From contig NZ_OY762999.1 of assembly GCF_963666665.1 (NCBI RefSeq), forward strand, positions 3,754,001 to 3,818,000: DNA of 64,000 nt, given 5' to 3'. Positions within the stretch are counted from its first letter, which is position 1; the number at the start of each line of letters is the position of its first letter. The DNA comes from Maridesulfovibrio sp. Its GTDB lineage: Bacteria > Desulfobacterota > Desulfovibrionia > Desulfovibrionales > Desulfovibrionaceae. Below, one piece after another: positions 42,478 through 50,062 of the stretch. The position numbers were made by a program, and so were the translations under genes. Below the pieces are notes generated by a model. It was not told the DNA's origin, did no database searches, and saw only the letters and a program-made list of their open reading frames with translations.

Positions 42478-43275
42478 TTGTCGAATGAAAGTACTTCCCT
42501 TTTTAATGAGGGAGAATCCTGTATCCATTCCGTCCACCCCCTGAGCAAGCTTACATTCGTACTGCTCACGGGGGTGGCGGTTTATTGTGCTCCGGGCGGA
42601 CCTTGGCCGGATGCGGTGTTGCTGCTTTTAAATGCGGTACTGGCATTAATGGCCGGGGTTGCGGGACGGGTCTGGAAGTTCGTCTGGCGTACCCTGCTGC
42701 CCATTGCCCTGTTCATGATTACGATTCACGGGCTGCTTTATCCCGGTAACAGCAGTGTCTTGGTTTCATATTATGGGATTTCACTTTATACCGAAGGGTT
42801 GGCCTTTGCCGCAACCATCCTGCTGCAATTGGTTACAGTTCTGACTGCTTCGCTAATTTTTGTGTTCAGTACTGATCCGGCGGATTTGATCACATCCCTG
42901 ATTCAGTCCGGTTTGCCGTCATCACTTGCTTATGTCTGCGGCAGTCCTTTGCTCATGCTTTCGGCTATGCGGGCACGGGTGAAGACTATTCAAGATGCGC
43001 AAAGGGCGCGGGGCCTTGATTCCGAAGGGAGCTTCCTGAACAGGGCGCGTTCTATTGCCCCATTGATTTCCCCCCTGATTCTGGGAGCTTTTGCCGAGAT
43101 TGAACAACGGGCCATTGGCCTTGAATTGCGTGGATTCAGCTCCAAGGGAGTCCGAACGTCTATACGGGTGGTCGCAGATTCCCCGGCGCAGCGGATTGGC
43201 AGATGTTTGATGTTGCTGCTTTGCGTGTTGCTCCTGATCTACAAAACAGTGCTTTATAGTTATGTCACCTATTGA
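42478..43275 (+). CDS. ecfT: ECF transporter transmembrane component EcfT
   Basis: 265 residues, start TTG at 42478 with AAGGGA six bases upstream. Helices lie at about 25-130 and near the C-terminus. The EcfT hallmark coupling helices carry A-R-G motifs: AQRARGLDSEG and ELRGFSSKG. It couples the S component to the two ATPases. It overlaps the next gene by 14 bases. Confidence 0.85.
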   Translation: MSNESTSLFNEGESCIHSVHPLSKLTFVLLTGVAVYCAPGGPWPDAVLLLLNAVLALMAGVAGRVWKFVWRTLLPIALFMITIHGLLYPGNSSVLVSYYGISLYTEGLAFAATILLQLVTVLTASLIFVFSTDPADLITSLIQSGLPSSLAYVCGSPLLMLSAMRARVKTIQDAQRARGLDSEGSFLNRARSIAPLISPLILGAFAEIEQRAIGLELRGFSSKGVRTSIRVVADSPAQRIGRCLMLLLCVLLLIYKTVLYSYVTY

Positions 43276-44116
43276 GATTGAAAATTTTACCTACAGCTAC
43301 GCTTCCTCGGCTTCTCCTGCCTTGCATGATTTGAATTTTGAAATCGGTGCAGGGGAATTCGTAGCCTTGATCGGAGCCAACAACAGCGGAAAATCAACGC
43401 TTTGCAATGCCCTGTGCGGAGCCGTTCCTCAGCTTTATCATGGTGAGTTTGATGGCAATGTACGTGTTTGCGGTAAAGATATTTCTGCCACTTCCTTGGC
43501 AGAACTGTCCGAATCCGTGGCTTTAGTCATGCAGCATCCTGAACGTCAGCTTTCGGGTATTCGTTTCACCGTTGCCGAGGAAGTCGGTTTCAGCCTTGAA
43601 AACCGGGGTGTGGACCGTGCTGAGATTTTAGAGCGCGTTGATGAAGCATTAGTTTTGACAGGGCTTTCAAATCTTGCCGAACGTTCTCCGCATCATCTCT
43701 CCGGCGGGCAATTGCAGAAAGTCACTCTTGCTTCTGCTCTGGCCTGCGATACACCTGTGCTTGTTCTTGATGAACCGACCACCTTTCTCGATCCCATGGC
43801 GGCGCGGCAGGTTTTTGAAATTTTGGACAGTTTGCGCAGTAAGGGGAAAACCATTGTCCTCGCTGAACAGCGTTTGGAAAGCATCGCCATTTATGCCGAT
43901 CGGGTCATAGCCTTCCATGAAGGCAGGATCGTTTTGGACGGGCCGCCTGCTGAGGTCCTTGTCTCTCCGTTAATCAAGGATATCGGTTTGGACTGGACCC
44001 GTTTCAGTAAGGTTGCCGAACTGGCCCGGAAGCGAGCACGTTGGGCAGAAGGGCGGGCGCTGGCAACGACCTATGGTGAAGTTGTTGAAGGTCTGGAGGT
44101 TCGTAATGACAATTGA
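43262..44116 (+). CDS. ECF transporter ATPase subunit
   Basis: 284 residues. Walker A is LIGANNSGKSTLC, the Q loop is VALVMQHPERQLSGI, the signature is LSGGQLQKVTLASALA and Walker B is VLVLDEPTTFLD. The long C-terminal extension (from about 230) is typical of EcfA. It hydrolyses ATP to energise uptake. The second ATPase starts inside its last codons. Confidence 0.9.
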   Translation: MSPIEIENFTYSYASSASPALHDLNFEIGAGEFVALIGANNSGKSTLCNALCGAVPQLYHGEFDGNVRVCGKDISATSLAELSESVALVMQHPERQLSGIRFTVAEEVGFSLENRGVDRAEILERVDEALVLTGLSNLAERSPHHLSGGQLQKVTLASALACDTPVLVLDEPTTFLDPMAARQVFEILDSLRSKGKTIVLAEQRLESIAIYADRVIAFHEGRIVLDGPPAEVLVSPLIKDIGLDWTRFSKVAELARKRARWAEGRALATTYGEVVEGLEVRNDN

Positions 44117-44903
44117 GGTAACGAATCTTTCTTTCTGCTACGCGTCCGGTGTTGAAGCTCTTAAAGATATTTCGTTGACTCTGAATCAGGGCGAAATTGT
44201 AGCTCTGCTCGGTCATAACGGCTCCGGTAAGAGCACGTTGGTCCGTCATTTCAACGGACTTCTGCATCCAACCAGCGGCAGTGTGAAAGTAAATGGTATT
44301 TTAACCGCTGAGGAGAAAGTTTCGCGGCTGGCAGGAATGGTTGCCATGCTTTTTCAGAATCCTGATGATCAGATATGCAAGGCAACTGTATGGGATGAAA
44401 TTATTTTCGGACCAAAAAATCTGGGTTATGAAGCTGATCGTATCCAAGGACTGGGCGAGAGATTTTTGTCTTCAATGGGCCTGCAGGAACTGAAGGATTG
44501 TAATCCTCATGATCTTGGTTTCAGTGAACGTAAGCGTTTGGTCATGGGTTCGGTTCTGGCAATGGATACGGGTATAGTTGTTTTTGATGAACCGACTGCC
44601 GGACTTGATTCGCGCGAGATTCTGATGCTTGAGAGCGAAATTAGTAAGCTCAGGGATGCAGGGCGGACAGTGGTTGTTATCAGTCATGATATGGATTTTG
44701 TGGCTGAAAATTGTTCAAGGGCCATTTGTCTTGAGAAGGGTAAAAAACAGTTTGACGGAAAGGTTGCGGACCTTTTCATGAATAATGACTTGCTTGAGCG
44801 TTGCGGCCTGCTACCGCCGCAAGTTGTTCAGTTGGGCAACCATTATGGTTTGCAACTGGATGAAATCACTCCGCAGGGTTTCATCGACAAAATGCTGGGC
44901 TAA
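44106..44903 (+). CDS. ECF transporter second ATPase subunit
   Basis: 265 residues. Walker A is LLGHNGSGKSTLV (about 35-47) and Walker B is IVVFDEPTAGLDSR. The ABC signature is degenerate: in place of LSGGQ the sequence is DLGFSERKRLVM (LGFSE at 137-141). In heteromeric ABC ATPases such a change usually marks one weak ATP site. It overlaps the first ATPase gene by 11 bases. Together with the preceding genes it makes a complete four-subunit ECF importer. Confidence 0.88.
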   Translation: MTIEVTNLSFCYASGVEALKDISLTLNQGEIVALLGHNGSGKSTLVRHFNGLLHPTSGSVKVNGILTAEEKVSRLAGMVAMLFQNPDDQICKATVWDEIIFGPKNLGYEADRIQGLGERFLSSMGLQELKDCNPHDLGFSERKRLVMGSVLAMDTGIVVFDEPTAGLDSREILMLESEISKLRDAGRTVVVISHDMDFVAENCSRAICLEKGKKQFDGKVADLFMNNDLLERCGLLPPQVVQLGNHYGLQLDEITPQGFIDKMLG

Positions 44904-44945
44904 GCCGTCTTGCCAAGCCTTACCCTACTTGTGTAGAAAGCCTCT

Positions 44946-45410
44946 ATGACACCTGCAATTAATATAGCTAAGAAAAAGAAAATAAAGTTTAACGTCCACG
45001 AATATGAACACGATCCGTCTGCCGAGGCTTACGGCAAGGAAGCAGCGGAAAAGCTGGGCGTTGATCCGGCTCGGGTCTTCAAGACGCTGGTAGCCGGAAG
45101 CGGGAAAGATCTCTTTGTAGCGGTAGTTCCGGTCATGAAAATGCTCGACCTGAAATCTCTGGCCAAGGCCGTGAAGGTCAAGAAAATAGCCATGGCTGAC
45201 GTAAAGCTGGTTGAACGCACCACCGGATATGTGGTCGGCGGGGTAAGTCCGCTTGGGCAAAAGAAGTTGTTGCCCACGGTAATTGACGTCTCAGCAGAAA
45301 ATTTTGAAACCATTTATGTGAGCGGTGGCAAGCGCGGTTTGGATATCGAGCTGAGTCCGCAGGATCTTGCTGGTTTACTGCGCGGTTCATTTGCTGAAAT
45401 AGCAAAGTAG
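44946..45410 (+). CDS. ybaK: Cys-tRNA(Pro)/Cys-tRNA(Cys) deacylase YbaK
   Basis: 154 residues, close to E. coli YbaK (159): MTPAINIAKKKKIKFNVHEY, EHDPSAEAYGKEAAEKLG, KTLVA, DLKSLAKAVKVKKIAMAD, ERTTGYVVGGVSPLGQKK and ETIYVSGGKRGLDIELSP. YbaK hydrolyses Cys mischarged on tRNA(Pro), working with ProRS in the cytoplasm. No clear SD was seen in the 42 bases after the ECF gene. A strong terminator follows. Confidence 0.92.
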   Translation: MTPAINIAKKKKIKFNVHEYEHDPSAEAYGKEAAEKLGVDPARVFKTLVAGSGKDLFVAVVPVMKMLDLKSLAKAVKVKKIAMADVKLVERTTGYVVGGVSPLGQKKLLPTVIDVSAENFETIYVSGGKRGLDIELSPQDLAGLLRGSFAEIAK

Positions 45411-45437
45411 TTTTAAACTACGAAAAATACAGCTTAC

Positions 45438-45472
45438 AGGCCCGTCCGATTAGATTCGGACGGGCCTTTTTT
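45438..45472 (+). terminator. Intrinsic terminator after ybaK
   Basis: A perfect 12-bp stem (45438-45449 with 45456-45467) followed by TTTTTTG. Confidence 0.92.
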
Positions 45473-45569
45473 GTAAGAGTAATTTTATTTCGCTGTACAA
45501 ATGGTTTGACAATCAAATTAAGTTGGAGCTAAGTAGCTTGAAACAAGTTTAATTCGATTTTCGAACTAT

Positions 45570-46322
45570 ATGGAGTTCAAAGTGGATTTTGATTCAATCT
45601 TTCTAGTTGCCATGCAGTCCAGCCTGTTTCTTGGTTTGATTCACGGGATCAACCCTTGCGGTCATTCATGGCTGGTGCTGGCTCCTTTTGTGTACGGCGA
45701 GAAGAACGGTAAACGGGTCTTTTCACTGACCAGTGCGTTCATTCTGGGGACGACTCTCGCCTGCCTCGGTATTGGGCTTACTCTGGGGTCTATATCCTTG
45801 ACCATCCCGGACTCACTGACATACATCGTGGACATCATAACCGTCTTGATTCTGGTAATCTTGGGGGCAATCCTGATTATCAAGCCGGAACTGCTGCATA
45901 GCCATGACCATGATCATGAGCACGGGGAGCATGACCACCATGTTCACCATCAGCACGATCATGATCACGGTCATTCCCATCACGGTTGCGGATGTTCATG
46001 CAATCACGGGAAAACATCATTGCGCAGCGTGACCGTTTGGGGACTTTTTTCCATCGGGTTTGTGAATATGATCGTGCCGTGTCCTACTGTCGCTATCATG
46101 TATAAATATGCCCTTGATTCCGGCAGTGTCTTCAAGGGAACAGCGGTGTTCGGCAGTTATGCCGTGGGAACCGCTATTGCGCTTGGGGCTGTGATCTATG
46201 CCATTTACCGGGCGGCATCATTTGTACGCACCCTTGAACAGGATTGGGTGGAGCCTCTGGTAATGCGTACTGCCGGGGTGATGACCATCGCATTCGCGAT
46301 ATACAGTTACACAACTATTTAA
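45570..46322 (+). CDS. His-rich metal permease-like membrane protein (UreH/DsbD-like fold)
   Basis: 250 residues, six or more helices: SLFLGLIHGINPCGHSWLVLAPF at the N-terminus and IGFVNMIVPCPTVAIMYKYALDSGS at the matching second half. N-P-C and V-P-C-P motifs are in equivalent places, as in CcdA/UreH/NiCo-type carriers. Between the halves lies a cytoplasmic or periplasmic loop of about 50 residues with about 20 His, in alternating H-D runs and a Cys cluster (HHGCGCSCNHGK). It probably transports or exports a transition metal; the specific ion is unknown. A MarR-type gene follows ten or sixteen bases downstream, suggesting local control. Confidence 0.75.
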   Translation: MEFKVDFDSIFLVAMQSSLFLGLIHGINPCGHSWLVLAPFVYGEKNGKRVFSLTSAFILGTTLACLGIGLTLGSISLTIPDSLTYIVDIITVLILVILGAILIIKPELLHSHDHDHEHGEHDHHVHHQHDHDHGHSHHGCGCSCNHGKTSLRSVTVWGLFSIGFVNMIVPCPTVAIMYKYALDSGSVFKGTAVFGSYAVGTAIALGAVIYAIYRAASFVRTLEQDWVEPLVMRTAGVMTIAFAIYSYTTI

Positions 46323-46337
46323 ATATATGAGGTGGAT

Positions 46338-46748
46338 GTGCTCGACAAGCTCAACCATGCGGTGATTGAATTTTACGAAAAGCTTTCTTCATGGGAGCAT
46401 GATGTGGTCCGTGAAAAAGGGCTGACCCTGCCCCAGATGCATACCCTTGAAGTGCTCGGCATTCATAAGGCTATGCGTATGAAGGAACTGGCCCAGCGCA
46501 TGGGTATTACCACCGGAACCCTGACTGTGCTGGTAGACCGCCTTGAAGATAAAGAGTTTGTCTGCCGTAAACCGCACCAGACCGATCGTCGTTCCATTAT
46601 CGTTGAGCTTACTGAGAGCGGGCAGGAAATGTTCGAGGAGCATGACCGGCTGCACCTACGACTCATAGAAGAGTTGACCTCTGAATTTTCTGAAGAAGAA
46701 AAAGTGATCCTGCTCGGCTGTATTGAAAAAATGAATAGTGCGTTTTAG
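46338..46748 (+). CDS. MarR-family transcriptional regulator
   Basis: 136 residues from GTG at 46338 (GAGG five bases upstream; GTG at 46332 would add two residues). The winged helix is MRMKELAQRMGITTGTLTVLVDRLEDKEFVCRK followed by the wing DRRSIIVELTESGQEMF, standard for MarR. A dimerisation helix lies at each end. It is probably cotranscribed with the metal permease and may regulate it. A terminator lies 60 bases downstream. Confidence 0.88.
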   Translation: MLDKLNHAVIEFYEKLSSWEHDVVREKGLTLPQMHTLEVLGIHKAMRMKELAQRMGITTGTLTVLVDRLEDKEFVCRKPHQTDRRSIIVELTESGQEMFEEHDRLHLRLIEELTSEFSEEEKVILLGCIEKMNSAF

Positions 46749-46777
46749 GAGTGTGTTTGGCGTTATGAACATTTTAA

Positions 46778-46802
46778 GAACAATTGTGGAAAACTTTTGT
46801 TC
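46778..46802. repeat. 25-bp direct repeat, copy 1
   Basis: It starts GAACAATTGTGGAAAAC and ends TTTTGTTC; copy 2 is at 46886-46910 with two differences. Each copy has GAACA/TGTTC ends in inverted order around a TGTGGAAAA core, one base from a DnaA box (TGTGGATAA). It lies between the MarR stop and a terminator. Confidence 0.7.
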
Positions 46803-46806
46803 GAAA

Positions 46807-46846
46807 TATGAGCCTTGAAAAAATGTTTTCAAGGCTCATATTTTTT
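46807..46846 (+). terminator. Intrinsic terminator after the MarR gene
   Basis: A perfect 15-bp stem (46807-46821 with 46826-46840), loop AATG, followed by TTTTTT. Confidence 0.9.
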
Positions 46847-46885
46847 CCTCAAAATCAGGATCTTAAAAGTTTTTGAACACCGAAG

Positions 46886-46910
46886 GAACAACTGTGGAAA
46901 ACTTATGTTC
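46886..46910. repeat. 25-bp direct repeat, copy 2
   Basis: Second copy (GAACAACTGTGGAAAAC to TTATGTTC), 108 bp from copy 1, upstream of the riboswitch and nrdD. It may be a regulator operator or DnaA-related site controlling nrdD. Confidence 0.7.
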
Positions 46911-47039
46911 AACACCTGCTATGCCTGATGGCTCTAAGGCTGAACTGCAATTATCTAAGAAAAAGTCTAGAGAGTCTTGACCGAATTTTTCAGTCTGGTA
47001 GACTCCATCAAGTCGTCAGCACTTCAGGAATCTGTTTCT

Positions 47040-47165
47040 GCTTTCTGAGCATATGGAAACTGATTAGTCGGGAACCCGGTTTGAATCCGGGGCGGTACTG
47101 CCGCTGTCAGGGAAGCACTCTGTGTGACCCCGAGCCAGCACCTCGGCCTGAAGCATGCCTGCCCG
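47040..47165 (+). promoter_or_regulatory. Cobalamin (B12) riboswitch upstream of nrdD
   Basis: It contains the conserved cobalamin aptamer core in order: GGGAACCCGGT, TTGAATCCGGGGCGGTACTG, CCGCTGT, then a B12-box-like GAGCCAGCACCTCGGCCTG. It lies about 280 bases before nrdD on the same strand, so it should control nrdD in response to adenosylcobalamin. The ends of the aptamer are approximate. Confidence 0.82.
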
Positions 47166-47441
47166 GTGCTCCCATGCAAATTCATAGGTATGTTTTTGTT
47201 TAGAGGAGGTCACACCAGCTTGGCAGGTCGGTTCAAACTGACCGGAATCTTATGTTTCTGACTTTCTTCCGGTTCTAAAAGTCCTGCAGGATGCGCCTAC
47301 CGGGTCACCTGCGTCAAAATGCACACCACCATAAGGCACGGTTCAGCCGTGGGCTTGCAATCTGGGGAGGTTGCTTCCTTTTCTGCGTTCTTTTTCTGGC
47401 GCAGGCGATGATGGGTGCGGACAAATTTTACAGGTAATTAA
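47166..47441 (+). other. Expression-platform leader of nrdD
   Basis: 276 bases between the aptamer and nrdD with several hairpins (for example CACGG-TTCAG-CCGTG near 47337-47351) and no convincing gene. No strong SD precedes the nrdD ATG (ACAGGTAATTAA), consistent with translation control or a structure-sequestered start. Confidence 0.5.
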
Positions 47442-49502
47442 ATGCCCAAACAAATTCTCAAACGTGACGGTTGTCTCGAATCATGGTCCACTGAGCGAAT
47501 CTCAGAAGCAATTTTTAAAGCTTTGAAAGCCAGCGGAATCAAAGATCCTCTGCTGAGTAAGCGTCTTGGCCGCAAGGTTGAGGAAAAGCTCATCGATGTT
47601 GATGTTCCTGAACAGGAAATGGTTCAGGACATGGTTCAGCTCGTTCTCATGGAGAACCGTCTTTACTCTGTAGCCGAACGCTACATCATATATCGCGAAA
47701 AACGTCGCGAACTGCGCCGTCAGGATGAAACCTACCTCGATATCGCCGGAACCATTGAAAGCTACCTTGACCGTTCCGACTGGCGCGTAAATGAAAACTC
47801 CAACATGGGCCATTCCTTTCAGGGATTGATGCTGCACATGTCCGGAGCTGTTCAGGCCCGTTACTGCCTTGAAAAATATCCTGAGGAAATCAGGCTTGCC
47901 CACGAGCATGGCTATTTTCATATCCATGACCTTTCTTTCGGCCTTGCCGGATACTGCGCAGGCTGGTCCCTGCGTGACCTGCTGCTGGACGGTTTCGGCC
48001 TTAAGGGACGTTGCTCTTCCGGTCCTGCAAAGCATTTCGATTCCATCACCGGACAGATGGTGAACTTCCTCGGCACTCTCCAGAACGAGTGGGCCGGTGC
48101 TCAGGCTTTCAACAACGTTGATACCTACCTCGCTCCCTTTGTCCGTCATGACGGTCTGGATTATGACCGCGTGAAGCAGATGGTGCAGAAGCTTATTTTC
48201 AACCTGAACACCACCTCCCGTTGGGGCGGCCAGAGCCCGTTCACTAACTTCACTTTTGATATGGTTCCGCCCAAGCACATTGCTAATGAGCCGGTAATCA
48301 TCGGTGGAGAGTTCCAGGATACCACTTACGGTGAATACGAAGTGGAAATGGAGATGATCAACCGTGCATTCGTTGAAGTCATGCTTGAAGGTGACTCCGA
48401 CGGCCGTATCTTCTCCTTCCCTATCCCCACCTACAACGTTACCCCGGATTTTCCGTGGGAAAGTGAAGTGGGCGAGCTGCTGCTGCAGATGACCGCCAAG
48501 TATGGCGCACCCTATTTCCAGAACTTCATCAACTCCGACCTCAATCCCGAGGACGTTCGCTCCATGTGCTGCCGTCTGCAGATGGACCTGCGTGAAATCC
48601 GCAAGAAAACCGGTGGCCTGTTCGGCGCCGGAGACCTTACCGGTTCCATCGGTGTTGTTACTCTGAACCTGCCCAAGCTGGCTTATCTTGCACAGGGTGA
48701 GGAAGATTTCCTCGATCTGATCTCCGAATACGCCACTCAGGCCAAGGATTCTCTGGAGTACAAGCGTAAGCTGGTTTCCGCCAATTTTGAGAACGGCATG
48801 TTCCCCTTCTCTCAGCGTTACCTGAAGAACGGTTTCAAGGGGCATTTCTCAACCATCGGCCTGATCGGTGGTAACGAAGCCTGCCACAACCTGCTGGGTA
48901 AAGGCATCGATACCCCCTCCGGTTCCCGTTTGATGCAGAGGGTTCTGCATCACCTGCGCGACCTGACTGTTCAGTTTCAGGAGGAAACAGGCAACCTCTT
49001 CAATCTTGAAGCTACTCCGGGTGAAGGTACCTGCTACCGTCTGGCCAAGATCGACAAGAATCTCTATGCCGATATCTACACTTCCGGTAGTGATACCCCG
49101 TACTACACCAACTCCACCCTGCTGCCCGTAGGTGCTACCGAGGACGTTGTTTACGCTCTTGAACACCAAAACGATCTGCAGACCCTGTACAACGGGGGAA
49201 CAGTGTTCCATTCCTTCCTCGGTGAAGCAGTTCCGGATACCACCGCACTGAAAAACTTCATCATCAAGGCTATGACCAACACCAAGATTCCTTACATCTC
49301 GGTAACCCCGACCTTCTCTGTCTGTGAAGATCACGGCTACCTTTACGGTGAGCACTTCGAATGCCCTGAGTGCGGTAAAGATGCTGAGGTTTATACCCGC
49401 ATCGTCGGTTACTACCGCCCGGTTAACCGCTGGAACAAGGGTAAACAGGAAGAGTATCGCGAAAGGACTGAGTATAGCTACAGTTCATGTACTTGTGGCT
49501 AG
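47442..49502 (+). CDS. nrdD: Anaerobic (class III) ribonucleoside-triphosphate reductase
   Basis: 686 residues. The ATP-cone lies at about 3-90 (QILKRDGCLESWSTERISEAIFKAL), followed by the catalytic barrel. The C-terminal zinc/glycyl region has CPECG (C641, C644) and the glycyl radical loop RIVGYYRPVN with G656; the end is SSCTCG. It reduces NTPs to dNTPs under anoxia using a glycyl radical made by NrdG with SAM. No nrdG gene is adjacent or within the window. Regulated by the cobalamin riboswitch upstream, implying that a B12-dependent class II reductase exists elsewhere in the genome (inference). Confidence 0.93.
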   Translation: MPKQILKRDGCLESWSTERISEAIFKALKASGIKDPLLSKRLGRKVEEKLIDVDVPEQEMVQDMVQLVLMENRLYSVAERYIIYREKRRELRRQDETYLDIAGTIESYLDRSDWRVNENSNMGHSFQGLMLHMSGAVQARYCLEKYPEEIRLAHEHGYFHIHDLSFGLAGYCAGWSLRDLLLDGFGLKGRCSSGPAKHFDSITGQMVNFLGTLQNEWAGAQAFNNVDTYLAPFVRHDGLDYDRVKQMVQKLIFNLNTTSRWGGQSPFTNFTFDMVPPKHIANEPVIIGGEFQDTTYGEYEVEMEMINRAFVEVMLEGDSDGRIFSFPIPTYNVTPDFPWESEVGELLLQMTAKYGAPYFQNFINSDLNPEDVRSMCCRLQMDLREIRKKTGGLFGAGDLTGSIGVVTLNLPKLAYLAQGEEDFLDLISEYATQAKDSLEYKRKLVSANFENGMFPFSQRYLKNGFKGHFSTIGLIGGNEACHNLLGKGIDTPSGSRLMQRVLHHLRDLTVQFQEETGNLFNLEATPGEGTCYRLAKIDKNLYADIYTSGSDTPYYTNSTLLPVGATEDVVYALEHQNDLQTLYNGGTVFHSFLGEAVPDTTALKNFIIKAMTNTKIPYISVTPTFSVCEDHGYLYGEHFECPECGKDAEVYTRIVGYYRPVNRWNKGKQEEYRERTEYSYSSCTCG

Positions 49503-49532
49503 TCTGGCTCCGGTGCACAGATTGATAATTTT

Positions 49533-49565
49533 AAAGTCCGGGAAAGTGCTTTTCCGGACTTTTTT
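49533..49565 (+). terminator. Intrinsic terminator after nrdD
   Basis: A 9-bp stem (49533-49541 with 49554-49562), extendable by internal A-T pairs, and a run of T. Confidence 0.85.
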
Positions 49566-49660
49566 CTTATGTGCCTTTATATCGTTTTATAAGTGCTTGC
49601 GTTGAAAGTTGTCAGAATGTAATTTGTGTACTGACCGGAACCATTAACCGCTTATGAGTT

Positions 49661-49891
49661 ATGATATTATCAGCAAGTCAGTTACGCGCTCTGCGCCAGA
49701 GAAATGATGAAGAACTTCGTAAGGGAAGTTATGCCAAGCATGGTTATCCCGCCAACACGATTCAGGATCTGCTGCATACCATTGAGGCTTTGAAGAGTGA
49801 AAAGAAGAAGTGGAAGAAAGTAGCGCAGGAACGCGGTGAAATTCTTAATAAGATGAATGGATTGTTGGAAGATTATAATAAATCAAAATAA
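49661..49891 (+). CDS. Small coiled-coil hypothetical protein
   Basis: 76 residues, highly charged, no Cys. N-terminal RQRNDEELRKGSYAKHGYPANTIQDLLHTIEALKSEKKKWKKVAQ reads as helical with a heptad-like C-terminal half. No family recognised. The start is uncertain because no good SD precedes the ATG at 49661. A strong terminator lies 20 bases after its stop, supporting expression as a single gene. Confidence 0.6.
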   Translation: MILSASQLRALRQRNDEELRKGSYAKHGYPANTIQDLLHTIEALKSEKKKWKKVAQERGEILNKMNGLLEDYNKSK

Positions 49892-49910
49892 AGACGCCTT
49901 ATATTATAAG

Positions 49911-49948
49911 GGCCCCGGACTGCGTATGCGGTTCGGGGTCTTTTTTTT
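49911..49948 (+). terminator. Intrinsic terminator after the small coiled-coil gene
   Basis: A GC-rich 13-bp stem (49911-49923 with 49928-49940, with G-T pairs) followed by eight T. Confidence 0.9.
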
Positions 49949-50062
49949 GATAAAATTACCCGTATTTTCAGGCTGTTACCAGTAAGTGCTTACGTGTTTG
50001 ATTTTATTTTCATTAAGTGTATGGGGGTTATTTGCAAATTAAAACGTAGCAGAGAGGGAATC

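Noticed and set aside
45506..45538. TTGACA at 45506 and AGCTA/TAGCT inverted repeat as promoter and operator of the metal permease
   Set aside because: The -10 element is poor and the repeat short; not strong enough to list as a feature.
46928..47203. Plus-strand open frame of 91 codons across the cobalamin riboswitch
   Set aside because: It runs through the conserved aptamer and has no SD or protein-like composition.
47502..48845. Long minus-strand open frame opposite nrdD
   Set aside because: Antisense shadow of nrdD, without homologous motifs.
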